DNA from: Lojkania enalia
Lineage: Eukaryota > Ascomycota > Dothideomycetes > Pleosporales
Direction of reading: 5' to 3'
Length of the DNA: 64,000 nt
Assembly: GCA_010094045.1 (NCBI GenBank)
Contig: ML986695.1
Location: 62,001-126,000, forward strand
In this document: positions 22,498-32,644 of the stretch, in pieces
Layout: each line of letters opens with the position of its first letter
Position numbering within the stretch: position 1 is the first letter of the stretch
Translations under genes and position numbers: made by a program
Notes under the pieces: model-generated
The model's input: only the letters and a program-made list of their open reading frames with translations
Databases searched by the model: none
Told to the model about the DNA's origin: nothing

Positions 22498-24067
22498 GGG
22501 CTTAGATGTAGAGTATACGTGCCGTGGTGTGGGTGGAAGTTGCGTCCAGTGATGCGTGTGTAGAATATAGAGGTTTGTGGTTCTACTGGTTGATGCATTT
22601 TGCGGAGAATTTTGGCTGGGTACTGCAGCGATGTTTTGCATTTGTGGAGTGAGATAGACTACATCGAAATTTACTAAACTTAAGCCTCTACGCGATATTT
22701 TTGAAGTGAGCGACGCGTACATTGCTTTCATTTTCGAATCATATGATTGATTTTTGAATAATTGAGACGTTGTGTAATGCATATTTCCTATTTAGGAAAG
22801 TTACCGACCGCGAGGACGGACTTTTATGTTATTCACCGGAGGCACAGGAAGTCACACTCGTGCTTCTCAGTAAAATTGTGATTTTCAAGCAAAAATACAT
22901 TCGAAAAGATCAGTAAGCCATACTCGTATATCTAGGCTTGAATTGCTCTACAGTTTTAGAAATTCAGCGGAGCTGGGTTCTCGGGTAATACATGTATTTG
23001 CCTACTTTTAATAGTATAGAATGAATCAATTAATCAGGCAGATCCGGTTCTCGGAAACGCCGAAGGATCTATTCAGCATTCTAGTGGTGAGATTTGGGGG
23101 ACGCGTAAGACTTTCTGTTGCCTTTTGGGGGCAAAAAGAAGTTCGATCAGGCTATCTAATGTACTGGATACAAATATCAGTGCATCCCATTTGTAGCAGG
23201 TAGAACTGGCTTGCACATAGTAACCGACAATAGAGTATACATTGCCTGATGCTGTTAATTATCAACAAAACTCTCGGTATTTCATATCATTTAACAAGTG
23301 ACCCGTTAGTATCGCTATTTCACTTCACGTAGATTCTAGAATGACTGATACGTGCCCATGTGTGTCCGCCGGACGACGTTGGGAGTAAAGCCGATCCTCT
23401 AGTTCTGCCGTGAACGTTCGTTTATCGGCTCGGAATCTGAAAGGGTTGAGATGCCTATAAAGTGTACTCTTGAGGGCCAGAAACCTTCCTATTGTGTTAT
23501 CCAGTCGTCGAATATTCAAATGGACTCGTGAACCTACGTCGCCATGTGTTGCGTAATTGACGTAAAGGCCTGCATCTGCATGCGCATACATAGACTATTC
23601 TTGGTACGGTAGGGCGACGATCCGGTGGCTGGGGGCCTTGGATCATTGGGCCCCTGAGAGTCTAGTGTTGCTGCGGACGAGGCAGTGGCTTGTGCACCAT
23701 TCGCAATCTTGAAGGCTTGGAAACGCTGGGGTGAGGCGCGACGATCCAAAGAACACTCATTTGAGAATACGAGAAATTAAAGATGGCTACGGTCGATGAA
23801 AAGAATGTTCAGCTATCATTATTTCAATATTCTGATTATTCTGAAGCCTTAGAATAAAGTGTCGGTGACAACGACGGGCGACACACTGAAGGCGGGTTTG
23901 ACAAATAAAGCTCGCATTCGGTCGTAACAAGTGTGATCCGCAATCAGATTTCGAACGGCGCACTGACCAGAGCAACGTCTGCGCCGACGGACAAATGGCT
24001 TGTCTGCTTACTTTTAGCCCGGAATGGGAAAGTTAGTGGCCAGGGGTGGCAATCGGTTGTGTTTGAA
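22498..24067. other. Intergenic region
   Basis: About 1.6 kb between the hemerythrin-like gene and the secreted-protein tandem. Minus-strand frames at 23325-23591 and 23534-23749 overlap and have no recognisable domain. Confidence 0.5.
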
Positions 24068-24073
24068 TATAAA
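24068..24073 (+). promoter_or_regulatory. TATA box of the 24208 gene
   Basis: TATAAA 135-140 bp upstream of the start codon. Confidence 0.5.
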
Positions 24074-24207
24074 GCTAAGTCGATGTCTCCTGTTCGAAAT
24101 CATTAAATCGACTTCCCCACACTTGCACCAGCTTCAGAGACTGCAACGTCCTTTACCTTCTTAACCGCACCGTTCGACACCAGTCAAGCAAAGACACTTT
24201 TCCTGAC

Positions 24208-24814
24208 ATGATGTATATCAACGCCGCTCTCATTACTTTCTTCACCGCTTTCGCTTCTGCCTCTATCATCACACCTGCGCCGGAGCCTACCCCTGTTGTA
24301 CGTACTACCACGGAATGGCTACCCCCTCGTCGTCTCATACTAACGTACGTAATAGATCAAACGACAAGACTTCGAATCCTTCTTCAATGATGATATCAAG
24401 TCCGGATTGTCTGAATTGGGAGACCTAACAACTCTCGTTGATGTCAACTCTCTTGCCTCTGCGGCCGCCAGTGTCGCATCCGATTTTGCAGATGGCATTC
24501 CAACGAATGGAGCAGAGCTGTCGTCTTTCCTCTCCGACATTGGCGTTCCTACCAACGGCGCGCAACTATCCTCATTATTTTCTAACATCGGTGAGGTACT
24601 GCCCACCGATGCTGCAGGTGTATCCTCTTTCTTCTCAGAGCTCGGCGTAAACCCGACTGGAGCTGAGGCATCATCGCTTCTTGGTGATATCAACAATGCC
24701 TTACCAACGGACATGCAAATCACTCCAGGAAACACTGCATCGAAACCATCGGGGGCGTTGGCTGCCGCTGTCATTGCGGTTGCGGGTGTTTTTGTTGGAG
24801 CTGCGCTTCTGTAA
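24208..24814 (+). CDS. Small secreted repeat protein, putative GPI-anchored (family member 2)
   Basis: Exons 24208-24297 and 24356-24814, phase-0 junction, 182 aa. Signal peptide MMYINAALITFFTAFASAS, then IITPAPEPTPV; the first residues after the splice are IKRQDF, with a KR dibasic site that could be Kex2-processed. The centre holds four imperfect ~20-residue repeats built on PTNGAELSSFLSDIG, PTNGAQLSSLFSNIG, PTDAAGVSSFFSELG and PTGAEASSLLGDI. The C terminus is a hydrophobic ALAAAVIAVAGVFVGAALL tail after an SKPSG spacer, a GPI-signal layout. It shares with genes 14935, 26661 and 29138 the order signal peptide, Thr/Pro-rich segment, phase-0 intron, ectodomain, GPI-like tail. Function unknown. 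The second ATG (24211) could also be used. Confidence 0.82.
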
Positions 24815-26660
24815 AAGAATAAATAGATGCGTATGAGTATCTTCGGAGGAAGCAGAAGGGTATGCGGGACAGACTGTGGCCTTGCTTAAAGATATCCCAA
24901 CCGGTTTCAGCGCGGAGTTTTTGGTTGACTATTTAGTTCTTTTCAAAACATATTGCGATATTATATCATCATTGCTTGAACATGAAATAAAATATTTTCG
25001 ACAACTTCCTACGCGCTGCAATATTCTGAATTGCCGGTGACCCGCATACCTCGTGAGGAAAACAAAATTCTACTCGTATTCTGCCGCTTTGCGGCTGTGG
25101 TCCGTGGCTGATACAACCGTTTCAAGTTTCAGGGGCTCTGGGAGTTTTCTCGGCGGGAGGCCTGATTGGTAAATGCAAGCCATTTGACGTGCACAGTCCA
25201 GCGTGTCGCGATTTTTTCGCTTTCGAAGCATTTGATGAGCACGAAGAAGTGAAAGAAGCGGATCCCTCAACTAATATCATAATCTCGCGCAGGTAGGCCA
25301 TACACTGACTAGAGTAGGTTATGAAGGTATCAGTCGACATGATACTGAAACCACGGAGTTTCACAAGACATAGCTTGCGAGCGCAGAGCCACACTGGGCA
25401 CACTCAAACATTTGTGTGTGGCGACATGCCTACCAACAAATGCCCGGCACAAGCAGAGGCACTTCAATTCAGCTCACATCGCGTGACAGGTTGTAAAGAC
25501 GGTGCCGCATCGGAGCTGACGAAAAGCTATATGCATAAGCTTAGCTTCCGCGCAGTAAGACGGAGATGCAAAGCACGGATTATTTTCTTCACAAGAGCTA
25601 TGTGGTAAGTACCAATGAAACATGCGGTCGGGAGAAGCTCATCGAGAAGCGCAGTCAGTGTGGTAGACCTGTCACAGGTAATGTAATGACGGCTTCGCAC
25701 ATACGAAAAGAATAGGGGGGTGTTTTGCTCTCGTCCACAGCCCCAGAGGACATTTTCCATCCTGTCGAGCGCCAATAGTTGTATTGAAGAACGCTCGACA
25801 AATGGTCTTCTTCACTCAAAACGAAGCAAAATTCATTGTGACATACATGTACTCTAAGGGGCCTTTACTACAAGCTTGCATATCCTACAACTTGTCTGCA
25901 CTAACGCTCACCATAATGGTTTGCCATTAGCAAAGAATCGAGGCATTGGAGGATATTTCCCTCCACCTTTGTTACGATGGATTGCAGAGATTTCTTCTGG
26001 AATTCCCATCGAAGGAAAAGGTCAATATCAATTTTACTCCGCGCTTCGCCAAACCCAGAGGCGATGATGAGGCACCCAGCGCGAGTGCTGTAATGGCTAG
26101 TCCTTACATGAGCATTCGATCACTCCTGCATTTTGGGTCTGCTCTATGAAGCCATGTTCTCAACTGACTTGAATTTCTTCGCAGCAAACTCGGTTCAAGT
26201 TGAAACAGTGTTACAAAAAAATTACTCCGTGCTTTAGTGTCGGGATTGCGTATGGTCTAGGGACCCAGTTTTGCGTCCCGACCGCGTCCAAATTGGGTAA
26301 TGAATTCGCAGCTACTCTCTTTTGCCTGTCTAACCTTCAAAAACCGGCAATGCTAGGATGAGTTTGAAGGTTCACGGGTAATAGTTTCAAAATTGGACTC
26401 GAGATTGAAACCTCCGAAGAAATACATCTACTTGCGAAATGAAAGCCTGAATAGGCAATGAGTTCAACACAATTGATGCTAGGAGTTGGGAGAAACTTGT
26501 ATATATTGTCAATCTAATGATCGTGAGTTCCTCAGATCCGCTCAGAACATCTCACTCATTAGTTTGAAATAACTTCTCACCCTCATAATCTGTCTTAATC
26601 TTCCTTTCTCATACCATCTTGTCGCCTTATTCTAAGAAATCGACAACCTACATCGGCATC
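24815..26660. other. Intergenic region
   Basis: About 1.8 kb; small ORFs on both strands (25070-25403 minus, 25321-25608 plus) overlap one another and show no domain. Nothing supported. Confidence 0.5.
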
Positions 26661-27452
26661 ATGTATCCACAACCATCTCTTCTCGTCTTCGTTCCAGCAT
26701 TTTTCCGAGCCGCTGCTGGAATTGTTATAGTAGTAACTGATCCACCCACCATAACACCTCCTTCGACCGTGCCAGCTTCCGAGGTATCCCACTCCGCTCT
26801 CTAAGGATTAGAAGCATTCAATAACACTTCGTAGGTATTGTCATGGAGCTCTTCGTTCAGGAATGAGGTGAACCTTCGTTATGCGTCCTACCTTACGCAA
26901 TCATCGAACGCAGCATCAATTGTCTCGGTAGTCGAAAGTTTAACGTCCATCTCATCCGTTGCTGAATTTTATGCCACTGCTTCGTTTCCGCCGGAGGCTA
27001 CCAATTTAGAAGAATTTGAGGTTCTTACCACTGAGCCGCCGTACTACACAGCTCAGCCATCCGAGGCTTTGGAGTTCGATCGCCAGCAGGGTCAGATTTA
27101 CAGGAGCATCCAGGAAGATGTCTTAATCGACAACGGAATCGCTTTCTCAGATCCCACCTCCGATGGGAACTCCAGCGCTGAAGGACCCGCATCGACCAGC
27201 TCAGCAAGCCAGACTCCAAGTTCTGGTGCTACAAGCCCAGTTTCGACGGGGTCGGCCAGTGCTAATCCTGGCTCCAGTGCTGTGAGCTCGACCTCAACGG
27301 AAGCCGCGAATCAGGCTCCAAATTCCGCTTCTGCTTCTCCTACATCAACAGAAGACCCAGATTCTAGTGCTGAAAGCCTGACTCTAACGGGCGTAACTCC
27401 CATGATGGGCGTAATGTTGGCAGGACTGGTTGCTGGTATGGCAATGCTCTAA
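26661..27452 (+). CDS. Secreted Ser/Thr-rich protein, putative GPI-anchored (family member 3)
   Basis: Exons 26661-26783 and 26835-27452, phase-0 junction, 246 aa. The N terminus MYPQPSLLVFVPAFFRAAAG is hydrophobic, followed by IVIVVTDPPTITPPS, which parallels FVIITTDLPQSTPPP of the gene at 29138. An ectodomain with TTEPPYYTAQPSEALEFDRQ aligns loosely with the VPDWYEALPTNAKKY motif of its paralogues. Residues ~150-225 are a Ser/Thr/Ala stalk with repeated STxSASxxPxSSA, a likely O-glycosylated region. The tail GVMLAGLVAGMAML fits a GPI signal. Longest member of the family because of the stalk. Transcribed in the same direction as its neighbours at 24208 and 29138. Function unknown; wall or surface protein inferred. 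Confidence 0.8.
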
Positions 27453-27658
27453 ACGCTTGCAAGGCGATTGATGAGAGCATTTGCTTCAGGCATAATGCAG
27501 CAGGTTCTGCATTTATTCCGCCGCATAAGCCATGCTGATCCGGGGTGTGCGTGGTAGAAGGAAGCGGCACCGTTGCGGGGGCCGAAATGAAGAGGAGATA
27601 GGCACATAAGTTGGCATAGACATCTTGTATTTTATTTTGTTTTATTTTTTCTACTGTT

Positions 27659-28141
27659 TTAGGTCCGACGATTTTGCATCCCAAAAATAGCTAGTGTTAA
27701 GACTCTATTACATAGAATATCTTCCGTTAAACCATCAAGCAATAGGCGACATATTCCCAATCCTCCTTCTAGATCATGAAAGTCCTTTCCGAACCTTTTA
27801 TTATCACCTGGAGTCTTTTCCTTTATAAAGAAATATTTCCATGGTTTATAGGCATCTACAAGTTCATAAATATTCCTTGTATCAAGAAAGCAGGGTTGTG
27901 AGTGTTTCGAGGATGGACATAATGGACCGCGTTGATTTACTTTGCCGTATGAGCTATAACCAGCCTCAAGCATAGGCTGATGGCTCTCTAACGAGTAGAA
28001 TATGGCGATTAACTTATTGAAGCGGGAGCGGCAAAAGTAGCTAAGGACACGAAAAGTGGCACATGGCCCGCTCCGAGCTTCATCAAAGAGAAAGCACGCA
28101 GAATTGAGCGGTTGAGAACCCCCTCTATCCAATACGTCCAT
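27659..28141 (-). CDS. Hypothetical protein or gene remnant
   Basis: An unspliced 160-aa frame starting MDVLDRGGSQPLN. It contains a fairly ordered stretch, NIYELVDAYKPWKYFFIKEK, and no recognised domain, signal peptide or membrane segment. It is longer than chance for this AT-rich area but stands alone, so it may be a fragment of a larger decayed gene. Confidence 0.27.
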   Translation of the reverse strand: MDVLDRGGSQPLNSACFLFDEARSGPCATFRVLSYFCRSRFNKLIAIFYSLESHQPMLEAGYSSYGKVNQRGPLCPSSKHSQPCFLDTRNIYELVDAYKPWKYFFIKEKTPGDNKRFGKDFHDLEGGLGICRLLLDGLTEDILCNRVLTLAIFGMQNRRT

Positions 28142-29137
28142 TTTATTTGAAAGTACATTTGCATATTAAACCCTCAGTTCCGTGCAAGGTACTAGCAAGA
28201 GGCTGTACAAGCATATTTACATTTGAGAGACTATTTCTCCAAACATTTACTGCTTTTCTGGGCGTAAATTTTGCTGCCACAAACTAGCCCATGATCACAA
28301 GCGTATCGATACCTAGGGCTAGTATCAATCCTTCCAGCTACTTGGAAACTTTCCTTATTATCTTGCGCCTGCCATTACCATAGCCCAATCTTTGAAACTA
28401 TTTATAACCATGCTGGAGTGATGTGAAACATTGCAGCAGAAGTGAGTGGCTATAATGACGACCCACCGCATAACTTCGCCACTATTCAATGCAGTGTATA
28501 CCGGGGTAACCCCACTCTACAACAGAGATTTTGGGCCTCTTGAGACTGAGTGATTAGTGTGGCAATGGCGATCAGAGTTGCTGAATTAATGCTGCTCTAG
28601 GTTTTTAATAAGATATATTTGTTGCTATATCGAACTATCTATACTTCAGGCTTAGCAAATCCCCTAAATAGGATTATGTACTTGGCCTGCCATGCCGTGC
28701 TGGTGATTTAAGCAAAGATCCATAATTAGAGCCAATTTGTTTAAAAAACGGTCTAACACGGTAGAAATCGCAAGGCTTTGCAGGGCTTGTTCAACCACAG
28801 CCTGCATCCAAAACACCTGTACCTAGGTCAGCATTCACGTATCGGATTTAATAGGCTGTGGTTGTTCCAGTGATAATCACGAAGGATCGCCTCAAGCGCA
28901 ACGCCGCATGAGCCTCTGCCAAGCACAACTTGATGTTTGAGTAGAGTAGAAGGAGGAGGCGAGGTGCTGGAGTCCGATGAGGTGATATCAGTGGAGTCGA
29001 AAGACAAAATATATATCGCCTCAGAAATCTTAAGACGCTCACCCAGCAGTGCACCATTCTTTCTCCTCAAGCCCGAGAACCAAGCCAAAAAGAAAAGGCC
29101 TTTCCTACACAGTTTCTGATCAAAGAAAAAAAGAAAT
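28142..29137. other. Intergenic region upstream of the 29138 gene
   Basis: AT-rich flank of the third tandem gene. Overlapping short ORFs at 28828-29268 partly lie antisense to exon 1 and are not supported. Confidence 0.45.
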
Positions 29138-29698
29138 ATGTACCTCCGAAGCATTCTTCTTGCTTCCTTGGCTTTCTTCCAGCTCGCGGTCGCTAATTTC
29201 GTGATCATCACCACAGACCTTCCCCAATCAACCCCACCCCCTGACCTTAACGATGCAGAGGTACGCACACTTCCTGGCTTTTTATTTACCTAGATTTCTA
29301 AAACGGTGCCTAATTCATGAATACAGCAAAGCTTATGGATTTCCTCTGCGGAAAACAAGTTCTTATCTCTCTACTTTACCTATATCCAAAACTTAGGGAT
29401 ATCTGGTCTCGCCTCATTGGGAGAGGGTAAGAGTGACCTAGATGAGTTCCTTGCGACAGCAACACAATTCAGCATTCCGGCTGTGGTTACGGATTTAGCA
29501 GAGATCACAACTTTTACAACGGTTCCAGATTGGTACGAGGCTTTGCCCACAAATGCGAAGAAGTATCAAGAGGAGCTAGCAACTGCGGTTGTGAGCATGC
29601 AGGCAGAGGTATTCTCTGGAGCCGTTGGACTGGGAAGAGGTGTTACTATCGCCAGCGTGGTATTGGCCGCGGCCTTCGCCGGTTTGGCACTCCTCTAG
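29138..29698 (+). CDS. Small secreted protein, putative GPI-anchored (family member 4)
   Basis: Exons 29138-29260 and 29327-29698, phase-0 junction, 164 aa. Signal peptide MYLRSILLASLAFFQLAVA, then NFVIITTDLPQSTPPP, closely matching the DFAIITT start of the mature protein encoded at 14935. The ectodomain ends in FTTVPDWYEALPTNAKKYQ, the family motif. The GPI-like tail is TIASVVLAAAFAGLALL. Same length as the 14935 product and nearly the same exon-1 length (123 versus 120 nt). No function is known for this family; surface or secreted location is inferred from the ends of the protein. Confidence 0.83.
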
Positions 29699-29988
29699 TA
29701 GTAAAGAATATCCTCCACAATCCTGTGTTAACTACTAGACCATGATGCCTTCGACGGTTTTTGAAACAGGAAACCACTATAATTTAAGCATTGTTTAGAT
29801 ACTCTACGCTGCATTTATTTTCGAATATTCTTCTGTGAAAGATTTGCATTGTCAATAACAAGGTCAAACGAGATCTGGCGTTGGGCTAAGTCTAGCGAAA
29901 TGTTCATCACAAAATCTTTTCAGAATTCAAGGACAGCCATATGACAACGCGTTCCTGTATACCTATCTTCCTAGCTTATACTGAATTT

Positions 29989-30179
29989 TGTTATGGGGAT
30001 TTTGGCTAGTCTGCCGAGCTGTATTAGATATCGACGTACGATACCACGGTCGATATCACGCTGGATATCAGCTGATATACCCCTTTTTCATGTACATAAA
30101 TATGGCCCGCTGGCCATCTTCAATCAACCAGTTCAGCTCCTCATCTCCCTCCCTGAGACAAGATTCGCCTCTCACCACA
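29989..30179. mobile_element. Solo LTR, 191 bp, with 5-bp target-site duplication
   Basis: Begins TGTTATGGGG and ends CTCACCACA (TG...CA). It is flanked by perfect AATTT duplications at 29984-29988 and 30180-30184. Internally it has a TATA-like ACATAAATATGG and several GATATC-type words. A second, diverged copy lies at 44365-44559. No internal retrotransposon genes adjoin it, so it is a solo LTR left by recombination. Confidence 0.85.
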
Positions 30180-30184
30180 AATTT

Positions 30185-31561
30185 TGAGTAGCTTGTGAGG
30201 CAATACAACGAGAGTAGCACAGCGACAAAACACATCTTAGTCCATACGCCGTAGACCACAAGGATATTTTATATCAGTAACATACCCCGAGCACTAGTTC
30301 CCAGAATCGGATGTCGTAATACGCAACAGTATCTAAAAAGTTTCCAAAAGATTGCATTGAGTCCGATGCCGCGTCAACAACCCCGTCCGCCAGTACCTAC
30401 ATACTTCTTACGAATATATAATGGTAGCCAAAAAGCACAGTGAAACACCGGGCAGAAATATATCGTCCACAACTATAGCCTTTCCTTTCAAATGCCCCCA
30501 ACATCCGGACCTAGCACAGAAGAACCATCGCTTCGATACCCGCCAAGGACCAATATGCGCTGACACTTATTTCCAGCCTTTCATGCGCCTCCGCCTCGTT
30601 TTGCGTACCGTGGCCCCACTTGTCGTACCTATATAAATCGAGTAGACGCCCCTACCAAACGCCAAGCACAACTCCTACTACGACATAAATTCCGACAGTC
30701 CCCACCATCCTAAACAAATGTTCAAGAGCCAGCAAGACGTAACCAAAGATACGCATCAAGGAGCCATTGAATCCCGGCCGACCTGCTAGGGAGGGCTGGA
30801 CACAATGCTATTCGTGGGGGGTTCTGTCATATAGTGTGTGGTTTTTGTTGGGGTTGTGTTGGGAAGTGGGAAGTGGAGAGTGAGGTGGTAGGGAATGGGT
30901 GGTTAAGAGGTGGGGTAGGGGATTGGGAATGGGGATGGGGGTGTGCATGCGGGTGTGAAGATTGAGGAACATACGAGTTTACGGGAATAAAGGTAACTCA
31001 TTCATTTACTCATTGGAAACCCATAGATACATGCGCTGATAGGAGCAGGGTATGTATTCCATATGACTCTACCAGCTCATCGATACATCCATAGAAGCAC
31101 GTTCAAACCGCAAAATGCGAAACGCAAGATGGGTGCGTTGTATAGTAATATAATCCAATTCATTCGTGGTAAACGACTCATTCCTATCTTGCAAAGACGT
31201 CGTACGAGACAATTCCCCGCAAACCATCCACACTCCTGCTGATAATAACCCAAAAAAAAAAAAAAAACCACAGGAGCCCGCAGCCGGAGTCTCCCTCGGT
31301 ATAACCTTACCGCTCAAACAGCTCTAGAAGCGACAGATGCCCTACGGCGTTCGCATTTACGAAGTCGCGCTGTACAGTCCTGCCGAAGAAATGAATGGAT
31401 AAGATGGAGAAAAAAAGAGAATAAGCGGTTATGAAATAAGTGTGTACAGGAAAGCAAATCAGCCATAGATTCAATTCAGTTCAAAAAAAAAAAATAGGAA
31501 GCCTAGAACCAACCGCGCACATGGCGGCTGACTATAACATGCTAAACGGTTGATAATTCGT
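30185..31561. other. Intergenic region
   Basis: Between the solo LTR and the AA11-like gene's 3' end. No gene supported; contains the G-rich tract at 30841-30960 and A16 and A12 runs at 31252 and 31483. Confidence 0.5.
30841..30960 (+). repeat. G-rich tract with G-quadruplex motif
   Basis: Strong strand asymmetry: nearly no C over 120 bp. At 30912-30941 five runs of 3-5 G are separated by 2-3 nt loops, satisfying the G3+N1-7 quadruplex rule. Confidence 0.7.
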
Positions 31562-32551
31562 CTACGAGCAGATAGCCGGCGCAAGTTCCATCTCGCCATC
31601 CCCCTCATCCACGTCGCCGCTGACGTTAGTGAACTGTAGCTCGATGGGGTGTTTCGGCGGCATGCATCTAGCGCCGGGGAAGTTTCCGATATCGGTCGCC
31701 ATGAGCTCGCGGTCCTCCCACGCAACCTCTTCTACGCGTCGAACGGGAGGGACGTTCATCTTGGCGGCGAGCTGCAGGCTGCGTTTGTGGATGCTGAGGG
31801 CCCGGCGCTCGATCATGCGTTTGTTCTTGAAAGCGGAAGGGCAGCTGCAAATACAGGCTTCCGATAGCGTCTGGGAGGGGCATTCACAAGTGCAGCCCTC
31901 GAGTGTGTACTGCTTGTTTCCGGTCGGTTGGGGCTGATAGTTGTAGCCGGTTTTGGTGGGTGTAGACGGTTGAGATGAAGGTTCGGGCGTTTCATTCCCG
32001 TCACCTTCTATCACAACACTAGCGCAGTTCATGTTGAATTCTTGCTCCCGGTTGACCCAACCCCACGCAAACACGGCATTTCCGGTTGGAATGTCTGAAG
32101 GTATCTGGAAGTCGAAAACTTGGTTTTCGGGATCGATGCCCCCTTCGCGATGCGGACACGCTCCCTGCCACGTCTTTACGACTCGAAACGTTTGGCCCTT
32201 GTCTACCGAAATTGCGCACTGGCACGAGCCTCCCCAGTGAGTTCCTCCTTCTACGTTTTCCTGGGTTTTTTCAATCGATTGGCCGGAGAGGCTGAAGTTG
32301 GCATTTTGTCCCGGTGCCCAGGTTACAACCGGTTGGCCTTCGTCCGTATCGAGCAGGTCGAGATGGCCTTTGCAGATCTGCGACTTCTCGACCGGTTGAT
32401 CGCAGCAACCGAAAGGGTAATTGAGATACATATCTGCCTCACCTTGGGTGAACGGGTTGTTGTCCCCCTTTAGTGTCGGCGGGTAGTGAAGATGCATATG
32501 TCCGCTCGCAATAGCGGCCAGGCCAAGAAGTGCTAGGATGTTCGAATGCAT
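31562..32551 (-). CDS. AA11-like lytic polysaccharide monooxygenase with Cys-rich tail
   Basis: Single exon, 329 aa. The start at 32551 was chosen because MHSNILALLGLAAIASG is then a signal peptide whose cleavage exposes His18 (HMHLHYPP), the N-terminal copper-brace residue of LPMOs; the frame stays open further upstream. GGTHWGGSCQCAIS would supply the second His/active-site loop. FAWGWVNREQEFNMNCASVVIEG matches the FxWxWxNxxxxxxMNCA end of AA11 chitin-active enzymes, so copper-dependent oxidative polysaccharide cleavage outside the cell is inferred. After a Pro/Thr linker (~residues 195-220) follow CTCECPSQ and CICSCPSA, a compact Cys cluster, then a basic then acidic C-terminal region of ~90 residues without recognised fold. 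A TATA box lies 88-93 bp upstream. Confidence 0.82.
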   Translation of the reverse strand: MHSNILALLGLAAIASGHMHLHYPPTLKGDNNPFTQGEADMYLNYPFGCCDQPVEKSQICKGHLDLLDTDEGQPVVTWAPGQNANFSLSGQSIEKTQENVEGGTHWGGSCQCAISVDKGQTFRVVKTWQGACPHREGGIDPENQVFDFQIPSDIPTGNAVFAWGWVNREQEFNMNCASVVIEGDGNETPEPSSQPSTPTKTGYNYQPQPTGNKQYTLEGCTCECPSQTLSEACICSCPSAFKNKRMIERRALSIHKRSLQLAAKMNVPPVRRVEEVAWEDRELMATDIGNFPGARCMPPKHPIELQFTNVSGDVDEGDGEMELAPAICS

Positions 32552-32638
32552 TGTGAAGTTAAAAGTCGTTAACATAGCGCAGTCGAGAATAATGTCAATG
32601 CGGTTTTCCGAAGGCCGGGGAAAGAAGAGAGCTGTCTT

Positions 32639-32644
32639 CTTATA
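32639..32644 (-). promoter_or_regulatory. TATA box of the AA11-like gene
   Basis: TATAAG on the minus strand, 88-93 bp upstream of the chosen ATG. Confidence 0.5.
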
